Below, piece after piece: positions 15,981 through 26,960 of a DNA stretch of 64,000 nucleotides. Each line of letters begins with the position of its first letter. Positions within the stretch are counted from its first letter, which is position 1. This DNA is from Mastigias papua. Lineage: Eukaryota > Cnidaria > Scyphozoa > Rhizostomeae > Mastigiidae. The position numbers were made by a program, and so were the translations under genes. Location of the stretch: assembly GCA_964019165.1 (NCBI GenBank), contig OZ025282.1, forward strand, positions 10,204,229 through 10,268,228, read 5' to 3'. Under the pieces are notes generated by a model that worked only from the letters and a program-made list of their open reading frames with translations, searched no databases and was not told the DNA's origin.

Positions 15981-18725
15981 AAATGTTAGTATATGTTGGT
16001 ATATCCCATTGTATGTTATTATTATTAAGTGCTATATGATCTTAAGTTAACCAAAAGAGACAATGCTCCAATCAGGCATATAATATTAATTGCATACCTT
16101 GACATTTTGCAATCACAGAGCTGAAGGAATCTTTGAAGGATCTAAATCAAAATTGGAAAAACAGTGAATGGAAACAACTAATTGCTGCTAAGAGGAAAAG
16201 AAGAAAATTTCCTATCCTACCTCATTGAATCACTAAAGTTCATCTAAAACTTCTTTAAAATATCATTTTGAACTTACTACTTACATTCAACAAAAATTAT
16301 ATACATGCTTTGTGTGTGTGTATGTATGTATGCATGTATGTATGTATGTACAATTTCTCTAAAGTGAATGACAGGTCTAAGCTAACAGCTTGTCTACAGA
16401 CTGCCAGTGTCATATGAAATTCTCAGAAAACAAACCTGATTTCAATTACTTCATCTGTTAATACAGCTAGAAGCTTTCCATTCCTGAAAGATTTAATAAG
16501 AAACAGGGATGTTAATAAGCTATATTAATAAGCTATATTAACGAGTCAGTAAGTAAGGAAGTAAAAAAGTAGGTAAGTAAATCATGAAAGTTTTTTGTCT
16601 TTGGGCACTCCACCCTAATCAGTGGTATAGATAGAGGGGGTCAGGAGGGGTGAAAAAATCCCTGTAGAACAAAAACTGCCATGTTGTTGGAAAATTTCCT
16701 ATCTTACCAGGAAGCTGATGCAGTCATTTTTCTCTTATACAGAAAAAACAACTATACTTATTAAGTTTTTGTCAAAAAATAATCATTTCTTGCCCCTCCT
16801 ATAAATTTTCTCATCTACCCCAATGATCCTAATGGCCAGTTATATTCTACCCACTGGCTGTCAACCATAGTTAATTTACCTTCATTATTTAAAATTAGAT
16901 ACATATAACTAAATGAGTTCAAAGCAGGAGTTACATACAACTAAAACTACAGTCTAGCACAAGTCTACCATATGATACTAGCAGTATAGAAGTAGTTTGA
17001 GGTTGGATAGCATGAGCTTATAAGAATGTCTAAGAAGTAACAGGCACTTTCAATCTACACTGTACAATTACCTGGCCAATGAAATGTTCCAAGGAAGATG
17101 TTTACTAAGGACATTTGCAAAGTTAATTGGTGGACAGCCAAAGCCTGTTGAAAGCCTGAAAAAAGCAAATAATTAGATTATAGACCTTTTGCTTACCAAA
17201 GAGGAGATATGCAACAGGCAAGTGAACTATGAGAAGATGTGCAGTACTACTCCAAAATTAAGTAATTAATATGCAACAATGCAATATCATTTACTGCATA
17301 ATGGTAGCCAAGAAAATAATCACTAGTATTGCTTAACAAGTAGATGTATGGTGTTATATATCACATTGCCATAAAAGACTATAAAGTAAGCTCAAAAAGT
17401 AATCCCATCTCCATACAACTCTCAAAATATGCTCATTCATCAAAAACTTCATATACATTCCTTCTATGTAGTCCCAATGAGCCAGATTATGACCAGAATA
17501 ATGTTCATGAAGATGCTGATCATTATGATCAAAAAATAATGATGAGTATGATCCTGTTGGCATGCATTAATTACAAATGATCAATTGTCAAATGCATAAT
17601 AATGTGGCTGGTGAATGTGCCTTGCAACAAATATCAAAGCATTTAGGATGTGCAAACAATAGCTATACCTTATTGAGCTTCTAGCAGTCTGCAGTAAGTA
17701 GTTAAAAGTGACTGAAAGTGAATATACCAAACAAAATATGATAAATAATGAAAACGCAAATGCACCCCACTTGACTGCATTTTGGAATCATTACATTTTA
17801 TGGGAGAATTATGTAACTTACTAAATTATTAGAGATTGGTCTAGCAAGCAAATATATGAAAGCAAAAAATCTCAGCCATGATAAACTATCTTATTCTGCC
17901 AATACATAACTGTATATCTCAAAATGTGGACACCTTGCAACATACAAAAGAAAATTCTTGAGTCAGTTCATTTGATTTTTAGTATCATGCATTACTCACA
18001 GCTATAATACACACAAATATTGAAATGTGCTTGAAAATTAGAAGTATACATTTATAGCAAAGTACAGGAATATCATCTATTTTTGTCATAAATGAGATAA
18101 ATCTGATAAGTTGATAAGCCACTATCTCATACCATTCAGGAGGGCAATCTTACAAACTCACTTTGGCTAAGTTTCCAAAATTTCCAATGAAGAGGTCCTT
18201 TCTCCCTCCAAAACTCCTTCTCTACTTTGCTCTGTAGATTACAATATGTGAAATATTGAAAGATACCATAATGTTTTCCGCAGTAAAAGGTTCTTCGGGT
18301 CCAGATCGTAAACTAGTTGAAACTAGCTTGACACGTCGCTACGCTGGACAGTAGTCAATTCAAGAACCTGTCGTTCTCTTGAAAATGGTATAAATGTACA
18401 AAAATCAATTTTGTATGAAACATCGTAGTAGAAAAATTACTGTTGAAGGCCTCCTACGATATTCCTGCTTTTAAAGTAAGGGAATAAACCTGTATATGTA
18501 ATCCAGAAAATACACAAATCCCATTGGTACAAATCAAAGTGGCAAACTATTTCACAATTAACATTGACAGAAATAGCTAATTCTTCAAGTAGCAAAGAGT
18601 CACAGATGAATTTATTCGAAAATTTTCTATTTGGCTTTTACCACTGGCTCTGCTTCTAGCTGCCATTCTGCTTGTACAAGAAGATCGTAAAGGATTTGGT
18701 CTGTGTTGTCACTTGTACCCGCCAT
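298..18725 (-). CDS. NBAS: NBAS, NRZ tethering complex subunit (N-terminal third, gene continues past left edge)
   Basis: NBAS is the large subunit of the NRZ (NBAS-RINT1-ZW10) complex that tethers Golgi-derived COPI vesicles at the ER; vertebrate NBAS is also linked to nonsense-mediated decay. Exons with consistent phases (transcript order): 18642-18725 (ATG at 18725, opening MAGTSDNTDQILYDLLVQAE), 18162-18231, 17072-17144, 16436-16483, 16098-16141, 15513-15588, 14766-14823, 13849-13934, 13500-13556, 12400-12542, 11908-12005, 11348-11404, 10467-10595, 9574-9623, 8471-8561, 7595-7717, 6804-6859, 6034-6103, 5342-5467, 2565-2827, 1452-1530, 642-883, 298-465. The first half is the WD40-like propeller (for example PQWRRIAW, LSPNEDTIVTLHQNGRIAIW); from about 6.1 kb down is the Sec39-type alpha-solenoid (TPEELYARK, ALELAQRF, DTDLVYQRQW, ELFTYHGTDVLPHWLAILSN). 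These match human NBAS as I remember it (about 2371 aa); roughly 770 residues are encoded here. Two short segments, between 10467 and 9623 and between 9574 and 8561, could not be joined in phase, so one small exon is probably missing in each. Confidence 0.93.
3928..4185 (-). other. Unrecognised intronic ORF inside NBAS
   Basis: In the 2.5-kb NBAS intron between 2828 and 5341 an open frame on the gene's own strand runs from about 4185 to 3928 and has ordinary protein composition (for example PPFIDGIQDPSPYYYAPL). NBAS proteins have no sequence here, because the flanking exons join DYL to SKINNRFWVL as in the family. It could be a degenerate mobile-element fragment or chance. Confidence 0.2.
5622..5752. 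mobile_element. Fold-back MITE in NBAS intron
   Basis: A short element of about 130 bp whose ends are inverted copies: the left end reads GACCCCCTCTCCCCCTCAG then AACAATGTTGAA, and the right end is close to its reverse complement (CTCAACATTGTTTTAAGGGGG then TAGGGGAC). No clear target duplication. Superfamily unknown. Confidence 0.6.
7869..8036 (+). mobile_element. Tigger/pogo-type MITE fragment in NBAS intron
   Basis: It begins after a TA with CAGTTAAATCTCGTTAAGTC, a typical Tigger/pogo terminus comparable to the end of the Tigger-like element at 31994, and contains repeated TTAACTCGGAC-like subterminal units. I do not find a matching right terminus, so it is probably truncated. Confidence 0.5.
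9082..9282 (+). pseudogene. Coding-like fragment in an NBAS intron, plus strand
   Basis: A 66-codon frame without ATG, between stops at 9079 and 9280, has protein-like composition (includes SFVDDTTTEPDPLAQMIALI and INGKAANIKIICGLTNEG). Two more coherent plus-strand pieces lie nearby: about 8830-8930 (EADIDFPRLDEHTKF) and about 9960-10080 (NETNLALRHFIAQIMRERYG). They may be decayed transposon or retroposed coding sequence. I do not recognise the family, and NBAS exon 9574-9623 lies between the pieces, which argues against a single insertion. Confidence 0.25.
9441..9480 (-). other. Uncertain NBAS exon candidate
   Basis: A 40-nt segment (about 9443-9482) follows a good TTTTTTAG acceptor and precedes a near-perfect GTAAGT donor. 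In the incoming phase it reads LSLGSSISGYFFL, where human NBAS has the strand between the WW motif and the NLLG motif. Its length breaks the phase to the next exon (8471-8561), so the splice model here is unresolved. Confidence 0.25.
9771..9829 (-). other. Uncertain NBAS exon candidate
   Basis: A 56-nt segment (9774-9829 on the minus strand) lies between an AG after a weak pyrimidine tract and a GTATTT donor. It reads LSSGHRADATLIGMKNYD in the phase left by the previous NBAS exon. It falls where NBAS should have a poorly conserved linker, but it leaves two nucleotides while the next exon (9574-9623) needs one, so it cannot be right exactly as drawn. Confidence 0.25.
10696..10822. repeat. AATAT pentanucleotide microsatellite
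   Basis: About 25 units of AATAT with one interruption (AATGT near 10813), lying in the NBAS intron between exons 11348-11404 and 10467-10595, about 100 bp upstream of the latter. The long ILYYI-type reading frames over it are artefacts of the repeat. Confidence 0.95.
15911..15979. repeat. ATCA tetranucleotide microsatellite
   Basis: About 17 uninterrupted ATCA units in the NBAS intron between exons 16098-16141 and 15513-15588. Confidence 0.95.
16312..16350. repeat. TGTA-type microsatellite
   Basis: A short TG run passing into TATG/TGTA units in an NBAS intron. Confidence 0.85.
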
Positions 18726-20069
18726 TGTAAGTTTCATCTGTTTTGGAGCGAGATTTGCCTCAACATGAGGTTACCTATCGTCATCTTTCATTGTACTCTC
18801 GGTACACCTCTGTAAACTGTAAACACTAATCTTTTTTAGATCATTGACTCTAACAAATTTTTCGAACAGATACATATTTACTGATAGCACCAAAAACAAC
18901 AGTTTTTCGTGGAAACAGGCTGGATAATTGGTACATGCAATATCTCACTTTTTCACTCAGAACAAGTGATAATGAAATGCCCAGAATGGCAATTTTCATG
19001 TGCCTCGAATGTTTCGTTGAGGAATTCCTGCTATAATCCAAATGAGCAAACATCTATTAACAAGAAGTAGCCATTCCAAAACTGGAGAGAAAACGAATAA
19101 AATATCTTATTCTAAAATCACTTTGAGTCTTAGACGTAGGATTGAAAGCACAAAATGTTTTAAAAGACCAGAGGACCTGCAATTTGCGGACAATGGAGTG
19201 TGATTCCCATTAATGAGACTTATTTGCTTAAATCTTTAATTATTGTGTGTTTAACTTGCCGGCAAATTGTGTCACTCTAAATGTTTTACAAGTTCATGAG
19301 CTATCTGGTACAGTGAGGCATTTTCTACTTTTGCTCATAGAACAAAGAAATAAAGGAATTTACCGACAGAAGTAGCAACTTTTGACAATTTGTTGCCAGA
19401 ATTTTGTTTCGGGAATGAGACACTCACCCATACTCCATTGTAGGAAAGGGCCGGGAAAAGAGGGCCACAAAGAACAGCTAATAAGGTAGAACCGTAAGGA
19501 GAACAGTCTAGTGTGACACTCATCTCATTGATGAAGTGACATTCATCTCATTGAATTTGACATACCCAAGTCTATAAGAGACAACACTAAGGTTAAGTAG
19601 AGATCACGATAAATCTATTGAGATAGTATTCGCCTTTTAAAGACTGGGTTTTTTGTAAATGTCTGGCATGTTCTTCTGGCTCTCTACCTTGTATTGATGC
19701 ACATGATCAATTGCTCGACAACGAACACCGTGGTTAGTGCTGTTAGTGCTGAAGTAAAACTGAAGTACCATGAGTCTACAGTATACCTCCATCACTAATT
19801 CAAGTTTAGTAGCTGCTACTTTGATTAAAATCCTGCTTCTGTGAATTCTACGTTCAAATTTTTAGGCCTAAACACAAACTACTTAGCTCTATTAGAGCAT
19901 CAAAGTACTAGGAAACAAAGCAAGCAAGCAAATAAATTACTACCAGGGTTTATACTGTTGCATCTGATTTCCTTGCAACTGACTGTACAAAATTCTATAC
20001 AAATCTATAATATGAGCTGACAAATAGAGAAAGCAAATACAAAAAGCATGAATATATTGAATGTATAAA
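18726..20069. other. Spacer between NBAS start and homeobrain-like stop
   Basis: This 1.3-kb stretch should hold the NBAS promoter and 5' UTR and the 3' UTR of the homeobox gene. No TATA box or conserved element stands out. A 62-codon minus-strand frame at 19335-19523 begins like a signal peptide and contains a good GTGAGT donor, but it resembles nothing I know. Confidence 0.5.
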
Positions 20070-23000
20070 CTAGAAATAACATTTTGTTAATCCAATGCTT
20101 GAGTTGTGCCTCTGGCACTGTAGTTTGTTCTCCTTTGCCATGAAATGTGGCCGATGAAATATCGGAATATAACAAGAGTGATCTTCAAATCTGGCATTTT
20201 GCTGTCCGCATGGACAAATTCGATGGAAATGCCATACTTCATCGCAATTCGTGCATGCATCTATCGATTTAGTGCAATGACCAGTTACATTTGTCTTGTG
20301 GGTGGAGAATTTTTCTTTCTTTCGCCATTTCGCACGACGATTTTGAAACCATACCTATTGGGTCAGATGAGTAAATCAAATCAAGGTCTTATGAAGACAA
20401 TTTACCTCTCAAAAGCAATTTAAAATACACCCCAACTAAAAGATCTCGCTATAAGATGCAATAAGGTATTTTCTGTTTTTCTAGAAATAGCATTTCTTTA
20501 TTGGCAGCTAATAAAGGTTTATCTTCTCATTCAGTGTTTTTAGTGCTCCCTGGCATTTGCAAGCGGAGAGATACAAATTTATTGCTAAAAACCGCGAAAA
20601 TGGCATTGAGCACATACTTGCAAGAGACAAAAAGAAATTACCATGACCAGTTGCGGATCTAGGGGGACCGGCTGACGAATGATCCCCCAAAACAATAAGA
20701 AGTCATTACGATTTTATCATGCACCTTGAGCCAATATATATGATTTTGCCCAAATGTCCTCCACCCCCTCCCCCCGTAGTCCGTGTTAGTTCCGCCACTG
20801 ATATCGACACGAAATACTTTTTAGACCAGAAAAGCAGGAGTGCCGTTCCGGATGAAACTGTCACTCTATGCTGTCTGCAAACGAGACTGTTAAACATAAC
20901 TGTTGAGGATGCAACTGAGCATATGCATAAGGGCTTTGGGGGCTTTTTGTCCTCGAAGAAAAACTATTGTCAACAGACTGGCTACATGGATATATTTATA
21001 TTTATGCACATAAAAGAGGACCTGCCGCTTCAAATGGCATTCTCTTCTGAATCTTTAAAGCAAGATGGGGGTACAAATTCTATTTGTAAAACTTATAATT
21101 GCAAACTGATATGCCTAACTTTTGATGCGTGCCATGATTGTGAAAAGGCTATCGACAATTTAACTCTAGTTTTGAGGTAGAATTAGTCAAACTTCTATGA
21201 AGTAGATAAAAGATATACAATTAATATGTTAAAATCATTTGAGGTTTTCGCTGATCCTGATCCCTCTTGCCACTGATCTTTAGGAGATGAAATATTAAAC
21301 ATATATTTCACAATAATCCAGTTGAAGATAATTACATTCAACAGAATATGCATGCCAGTGTTGACTTTTTAATCAAAGTTAGAGATCTGACGAATTATCC
21401 ATACGGCAATACCATGTAGTATCCCTGGGATAACCCATCTCCATTGCATATTTAAAATTTCATCTCAATCTGTTACACTAGTTAGCTAGCAATCAATGCT
21501 CGTCCGTAGTCCAAGGAAAAATGGATACAGTGATCTTAAAATATCGCAGACTATAGGCGATAGTGATCTCCTGTGTCATTCCACAAAACCATGATATTTC
21601 ATTATTAACTTAATTGCCAGACTATCTAATCCATGCAATTACAATGTCGTTCTTTAAATCAAAAGCAATTTACTCCTTTAACATTCTCTCACAATCTTTG
21701 AGAATCCCATACAACTTAGTGTGTCTGAAAAAGGTATTAGTGATGTGCTTGATAAGAACATGATGTAGAGGTTAACAGCCATTGTAATGCATCAAACCTA
21801 TTTGTCTATTTTCTATGAAAAAGAGCTATCTGTTCCCTTTAAGTACATGGTTCTATTCTGGTTGTCGAGGATATGCTCCATTGTGGTCTTCAAGCAGATA
21901 TTCTGGGAGTTCCTGCTGATGGACTGCGCAATAATACTCAAGTGATTTAAAACTTTCTCATATGCAGTGAATATAATATCACTCAATCAAGATCCAGCTA
22001 AATATGCAGATAATTTTACTAACGCCTAATACGAGCAATTTTCTCGTTTACAGATAATAGTAAATTATATAGACTTCAAAATATATAGAATGAATTTATA
22101 AGTTGATACGGATTGCTTTAAGAACAGAAAGTAATGTGTGTATAAAATTAATGCGGATTAAATTAATGTGAGACTTAATTAACGTGAATTGGGAAAATCG
22201 TCGGAATTTAGGTGTATCAATAACGAGACTTCACAAATCTTAGAATGAATCCTAATAGATATCTTGAGTCAACCTCAGAATTCATCTAAAAAAGGAGTAT
22301 TGAAAGTTCCGCATGGATGTTTTAAAATATTCCTTTCCCTCAATAAACCATTTGAGAAGAGACTAAAAGAATTGTTTCTAAAGCCATAAAAAAATCTGTA
22401 TTATGTGACATAAAAAAGAACAAGAGTACATGGCAAAACATGAGACAATTTGGTGCTAAGTGTTTCATTTCTTATCACTTGAGAATTCAAGTAACCAATA
22501 TAACTCGAACACTGTAGTCTATAGAATCGACATAGATGGCCAAGAGACTTTTGATTGGCTTGGTGTAACCAATAGTAACTCCCTTCGCTGCGAAAGGTAG
22601 ATTAACAACATTCATTTAGCTGAAGACGAAGTAATGGCCACTAACAGAGGTAGGCTTAATTGGAAAATGCTTCAAACAAATGTCTGCAGATATGGACTCT
22701 GATAAGGAATGCTTAGGCGTGGAAATAAGACTTCTTTTTTCATCACGTTTCCTCCTGTTGTGTACCCAAATTAGAAAGCTGTCTGATATTCTAGTCATAT
22801 TATCTATCTCTTAATAGAACTATACTGTGTAATTTAAGTTAAATATTATCAGGAAACCTAGAGGGATCCCTAAGTCAATTGAGCAGTAAACAATAATGAA
22901 TCGGCGGATTCTCTGATCGGATAGCTTTGCCTTATCTACTTAAATAACCATTATATGGGCAATCCCATGAAAATGTAAATGCATACAGCTTTTATCAGTT

Positions 23001-26000
23001 GCTTTTATACGATTTGCAAGTTGACCATGGAATCAAGACATATGAATTTTTCCTAGATTTGTGTCCTTAATATTTCGGCAGAACTATTTCCTAAAGATTC
23101 TTACTTATTCAACTAAAAACCAGCAAACTGAACGGCATATATTCACTGACGATTTACGTTTCAAAGCCACTTAAAGGACTCACACTTAAGTGAAATGCTT
23201 AAGTTTGATTGTTTTTATCATGCACAAAACAACATACTGTGCAATGCTCTTCATTCTACAAGAGATTTACTTATTTTTCCATTCCTTTTTATCCCAGTTT
23301 TGATAATGTAGCAAGTCCCATTTCAAGTCAAAAGTTTCGTTTTACGTGGAGCTAAAGATAGCAAATAGATATCACACAAAAGTATAACCAATTTGTCTAA
23401 ACTGCCTAACATATCGTAAAACTCCACACATGAGAACCTTCATCTATTAAGAGTTCAATTAATTAGAACCTTTTCAGTCTGATAGTCATACAAATGGCTT
23501 CATCTAATATCTGCTGAGATATAAATTCAGCCTGTTTGCGGATGAGCTATTTTCATGTATACTCCAAGAACATTGCATACATAGCTGTGATAGACAGAAT
23601 CTATTGGGATAAGAATAGGTTTAAAGGACATGCACCCTGATTGCTATCTCATGAGAACATAAACAGACTCATTTCAAAACCTTTGCTTCTTATGTGCGGG
23701 TTTTACTGCATAAGACTCTTTATCTCATATGATTGTACCCATGAATTGATTGAAATACAATTTGGCTATGAGATGCCAAATCCTTGGTTAATTCTTACAA
23801 TTGGATTCCCACAAAGGTTCCCCACAATACCCTCCACAAAGGTTCCATACCATGATTCCCACAAATGTTCGAAATCAGCTTTCTTCAAAAGTAACGGTAG
23901 AAAACAGAAACTTTAGTATCATGAATGGTCACATTGCCTGCAAGATGACAAATGAAATGAAGATCCCCCTATTGCTTTGGCTTTCCCAAAACATCTGCAG
24001 CTTCAATGGACAATTTGTAAATGCAGTTTCTATTTGAAACTTCGAGCCACATGTCGCGGACAGATATAACGAGCATCATTTCTTAAGACTGAACTTAACT
24101 TCTTAGCTCTTATGAACAATATCGCTTATTATTGTAATTATAAGTTTCAAATTAAGTCTTTGCTCTTTTGGCGATTTATTCATACCTAAATATCATAGAC
24201 TTAGAGAATTATGACACAGGGCCCAAAGCTCTCTAAAAATCAGAACGAAGGCACAGTTCCTTTAAAATTTACATCACAATTAGTAAATTACATGTAAGAA
24301 TACTAGTCCAAGTATATTTCTTCCTGTTGATATCAATGCTGCAATGCTCAAAATATTGTTTATTTCACAAATGACTGGCGTACTTACGATTGTTAAGAAT
24401 CAATTTAATATTTTGTCAACGAGCACGACAGGGGAACATTTCTTGTGACAAAGTAGCTGTCCACGCTCCTGCCCCCTTTGTAAAGCGTAATCATACACTT
24501 CATACCACTCTTAGTTTTTTTTCAGTCTCAGCAACCACGATTAGAAAAAAATGTTCATAGTTGCTTATTAGAAAACACACTTTGATGATAAACTGTCGTC
24601 CAAAAATGCATCGGTTGAAATAACTAGGTCAGCATTTAAGATAACCGATTTTGTAAGGTAATTGATTGCATCTCAGTTCAGCTCAATGGTGCTGACAACG
24701 GTGGAAGAAATTATTTCCTCCATTGAACCTAGTTATCAGGGTCAAAATTTCTGATAAGTGTTTTACGGGGAAGAGCTATAAAATTTTTGCTTGTAACTGT
24801 TGATCTATCCATAAGCTAACTGTTATTTCGCTATGATATTCATTTTCAAGTCACGATAGTTAACTTGATTTAAATCACTAGATTTTCATACTTGTTTGCA
24901 CAATTCAAGATTTTTCTGTAAAACTTTCTGCATATATTGCCAATCAAAGCAGTCACTGGGGACTACATTATCTGATTCCGGCACTCCTTCCACCTCTGGG
25001 TGCTGATCTAAGAGAGGGCACTCCTTAACATTGTAGAACCAACTCATGATTGGTGAGCAATCTATTTGGTCTTTCATTCTAAGAAGAATTGAATTGGAGG
25101 TTTGAGCGATAACTACGTTCGTTAACCAATATCGAAAAGGTGTGAGATTAGTCTCATACCTGCACCCTGGCTTCACTTAGTTCTAATGTGTTTGCTAATT
25201 CTTCTCGCATGAAAACATCTGGATATTGGCATCTTTCAAAAGATCTTTCAAGCTGATGTAGTTGATAAGTTGTAAAAGTTGTCCTGCTTCTTCTTAATCT
25301 GTTAGATTTTTCATCAACTTGATCTTTCATCATCCTCACTTCATAATTACTGTTCTCCCAAATTTGTTCTGAACAACCTGACACTGTGCCTATGTTATGT
25401 CTTACATAGCCCCCTGAAATAAACACAAAATGACAATCGTCGAGTTTCACTTTCCAACTGGATTGAGGATTTTAAGCTAAAATATATTGAAATTAGAATG
25501 CAGCATGAACTTCATAGAACCAGTAATTTATTGAAAAGAGTTTCAAACCAGACTGCACCTTAATCGAAGAGATTCCATTTAAGTAAATTAACTGATTAGA
25601 GTTCATCTTTCCGTAAATGGAACTTGTAATTTCCGCTAAGGAACAACTATACTTAAGAAGTTCCCTTAACAACTCTCTGTTAGACATGCGTCATCCTCTA
25701 AAGAATGCCCATTTAAAGGAAATTTGTCATCTAACGATGACTGAGGCTGTTGGCTATATCTACTCAAAAATCTCTCAGATGATATGAAGGGTAGAAACAT
25801 CACTGAAAAAGCTTGCATCTGAAAATTAAATATTACTAATTATAAGAAATATATGACGAAGTAAGGAAAGAGTATTACAAGTTAGTTAATACTTCTAAAG
25901 TTGTTTATTCATAATATGCGCCAAATTCAAAAAATTAATGAAAAAGATAATAAGTAAGTTCTGGTTAGCTCTCAAGGGTTAGAGGCAAGAGACTGTTCAC

Positions 26001-26960
26001 ATGAGGCGCTAAGGTCGTCATTTTCTTCTTGATAACAAACTTGCTTATTTACTGTGCTAAAACCAAAAGGTCCAAAAATAATTGTAGCCTTCACTCACTT
26101 CAACAAAAATACAACTTTTAGTCACAATGCCATGCTGTTTCTTAACGCTACATAATCGGATGTGTTCTTTAGTTCAAATGACGCTCCTATAGGATGGACC
26201 GTGTGTGCTACATTTAATCATTCTATGCCTATTTCTCAATATTTGCAGTCCAGCTAGGGTCAAATGATACAGACAAAGACTATTCTGACTGGACTCGGAT
26301 TGAGGAAGTAAATATGATAAAATGTCCAGTTCATTAAGATTCTAAATTAATATTCCATTGCATATTGTTCTAAGGTGAGAGATCTTCTTTCTGTCATATT
26401 TTTCAATCGTTGGAAAGAATCCCATTGCACCAAATAAGTCTCTATGGCTGACGTAGTTGCTCCTTCGCTTTGTCTGAAAAGCGCAAATGCATACTGAGGA
26501 TTTCAATGAGTAATAATAAAACCCTTCAGTCTTTGGCAACATATTCTCTACAGTTTATTGTGTTGTAAGCTTCAATGGGATGAATAACAGACAATTTGGT
26601 ACATATTTTGTATAACGTTTGTTATACTCAGCGGCATCAAATCTTGGGTCGCAAAAATAAGATAAGAAGTGCTGGATGGTGCTTTATTTCTCAGCGGATA
26701 ATGTCGTGGTGGGATGAACTATGTAATAAAGTAGCTAAATAACTCACTAACTAACTAAATAACTAACTAACTAACTAACCAATTAAACTAACTAACTAAC
26801 TAACCGAAAAGGTCTCTTACGGTAAGATGGTGCGATGAACGAACTTACCAATCCTTATTCCAATTGAACTAGATACTTCTGGTTGTAAAATCCTGTCGAT
26901 TGAGTGCTTTATTGTTCCTGGCATATGCATTTTGCCAAAACTATCCCTTCTGTTATTCAT
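20070..26960 (-). CDS. hbn: Homeobrain-like paired-class homeodomain transcription factor
   Basis: A sequence-specific nuclear DNA-binding protein; in other animals homeobrain acts in anterior neural patterning. Four exons join in phase to 260 aa: 26849-26960 (ATG at 26960), 25671-25802, 25160-25413, 20070-20354 (stop at 20070). Residues 19-25 read HSIDRIL, the eh1/octapeptide Groucho-binding motif shared by Rx and homeobrain proteins. The homeodomain is about residues 121-180 ([20 protein letters not shown], then [27 protein letters not shown]), with Q50 and N51. An intron splits it between positions 46 and 47, usual for the paired class. [10 protein letters not shown] and LSEARVQ fit homeobrain best; Rx is the nearest alternative, and Arx/Alx fit less well. 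The end of exon 2 could instead be 25685 (same phase), and an in-frame upstream ATG at 27032 would add 24 residues. The C-terminal tail is rich in Cys and His and unlike anything I know. Confidence 0.85.
20648..20800. mobile_element. hAT-like MITE in homeobox intron 3
   Basis: About 153 bp with inverted ends: CAGTTGCGGATCTA on the left and, reversed, CAGTGGCGGAACTA on the right, a terminus widespread among short hAT-like elements. The right half contains a C-rich run. I could not confirm an 8-bp target duplication. The 153-codon plus-strand frame starting at 20719 over its right half is probably not a gene. Confidence 0.55.
20801..24891. other. Remainder of homeobox intron 3
   Basis: Apart from the MITE at its 3' end and the exon-like segment at 24892-25078, this 4-kb stretch shows no recognisable gene, RNA or repeat; its short frames look random. 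It could hold regulatory sequence, which cannot be judged from one sequence. Confidence 0.5.
24892..25078 (-). other. Exon-like segment inside the homeobox intron
   Basis: An open segment (starts [13 protein letters not shown], ends LELCKQ) is bounded by a TTCTTCTTAG acceptor and a GTATGA donor. It begins 81 bp downstream of the homeodomain-splitting donor. It cannot sit between homeodomain residues 46 and 47 in the normal protein, and in the incoming phase it would stop after about 17 codons. It may be an alternative exon, an exon of an overlapping gene, or chance. Confidence 0.25.
26442..26473 (-). other. Possible alternative terminal exon of the homeobox gene
   Basis: In homeobox intron 1 a good acceptor (CTTTTCAG) precedes a segment which, joined in phase to exon 1, adds [10 protein letters not shown] and a TAG stop. 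The product would keep the octapeptide and lack the homeodomain. This rests on splice phase only. Confidence 0.2.
26735..26806. repeat. CTAA tetranucleotide microsatellite
   Basis: Imperfect CTAA/CTAAATAA units just downstream of homeobox exon 1, in intron 1. Confidence 0.85.

Noticed and set aside
17344..17580. Overlapping ORFs on both strands at 17.4 kb
   Set aside because: Both are short, lie in an NBAS intron and lack splice or family support.
20719..21180. A 153-codon plus-strand ORF with a proline run
   Set aside because: It starts inside the hAT-like MITE and runs into homeobox intron sequence; no family resemblance.
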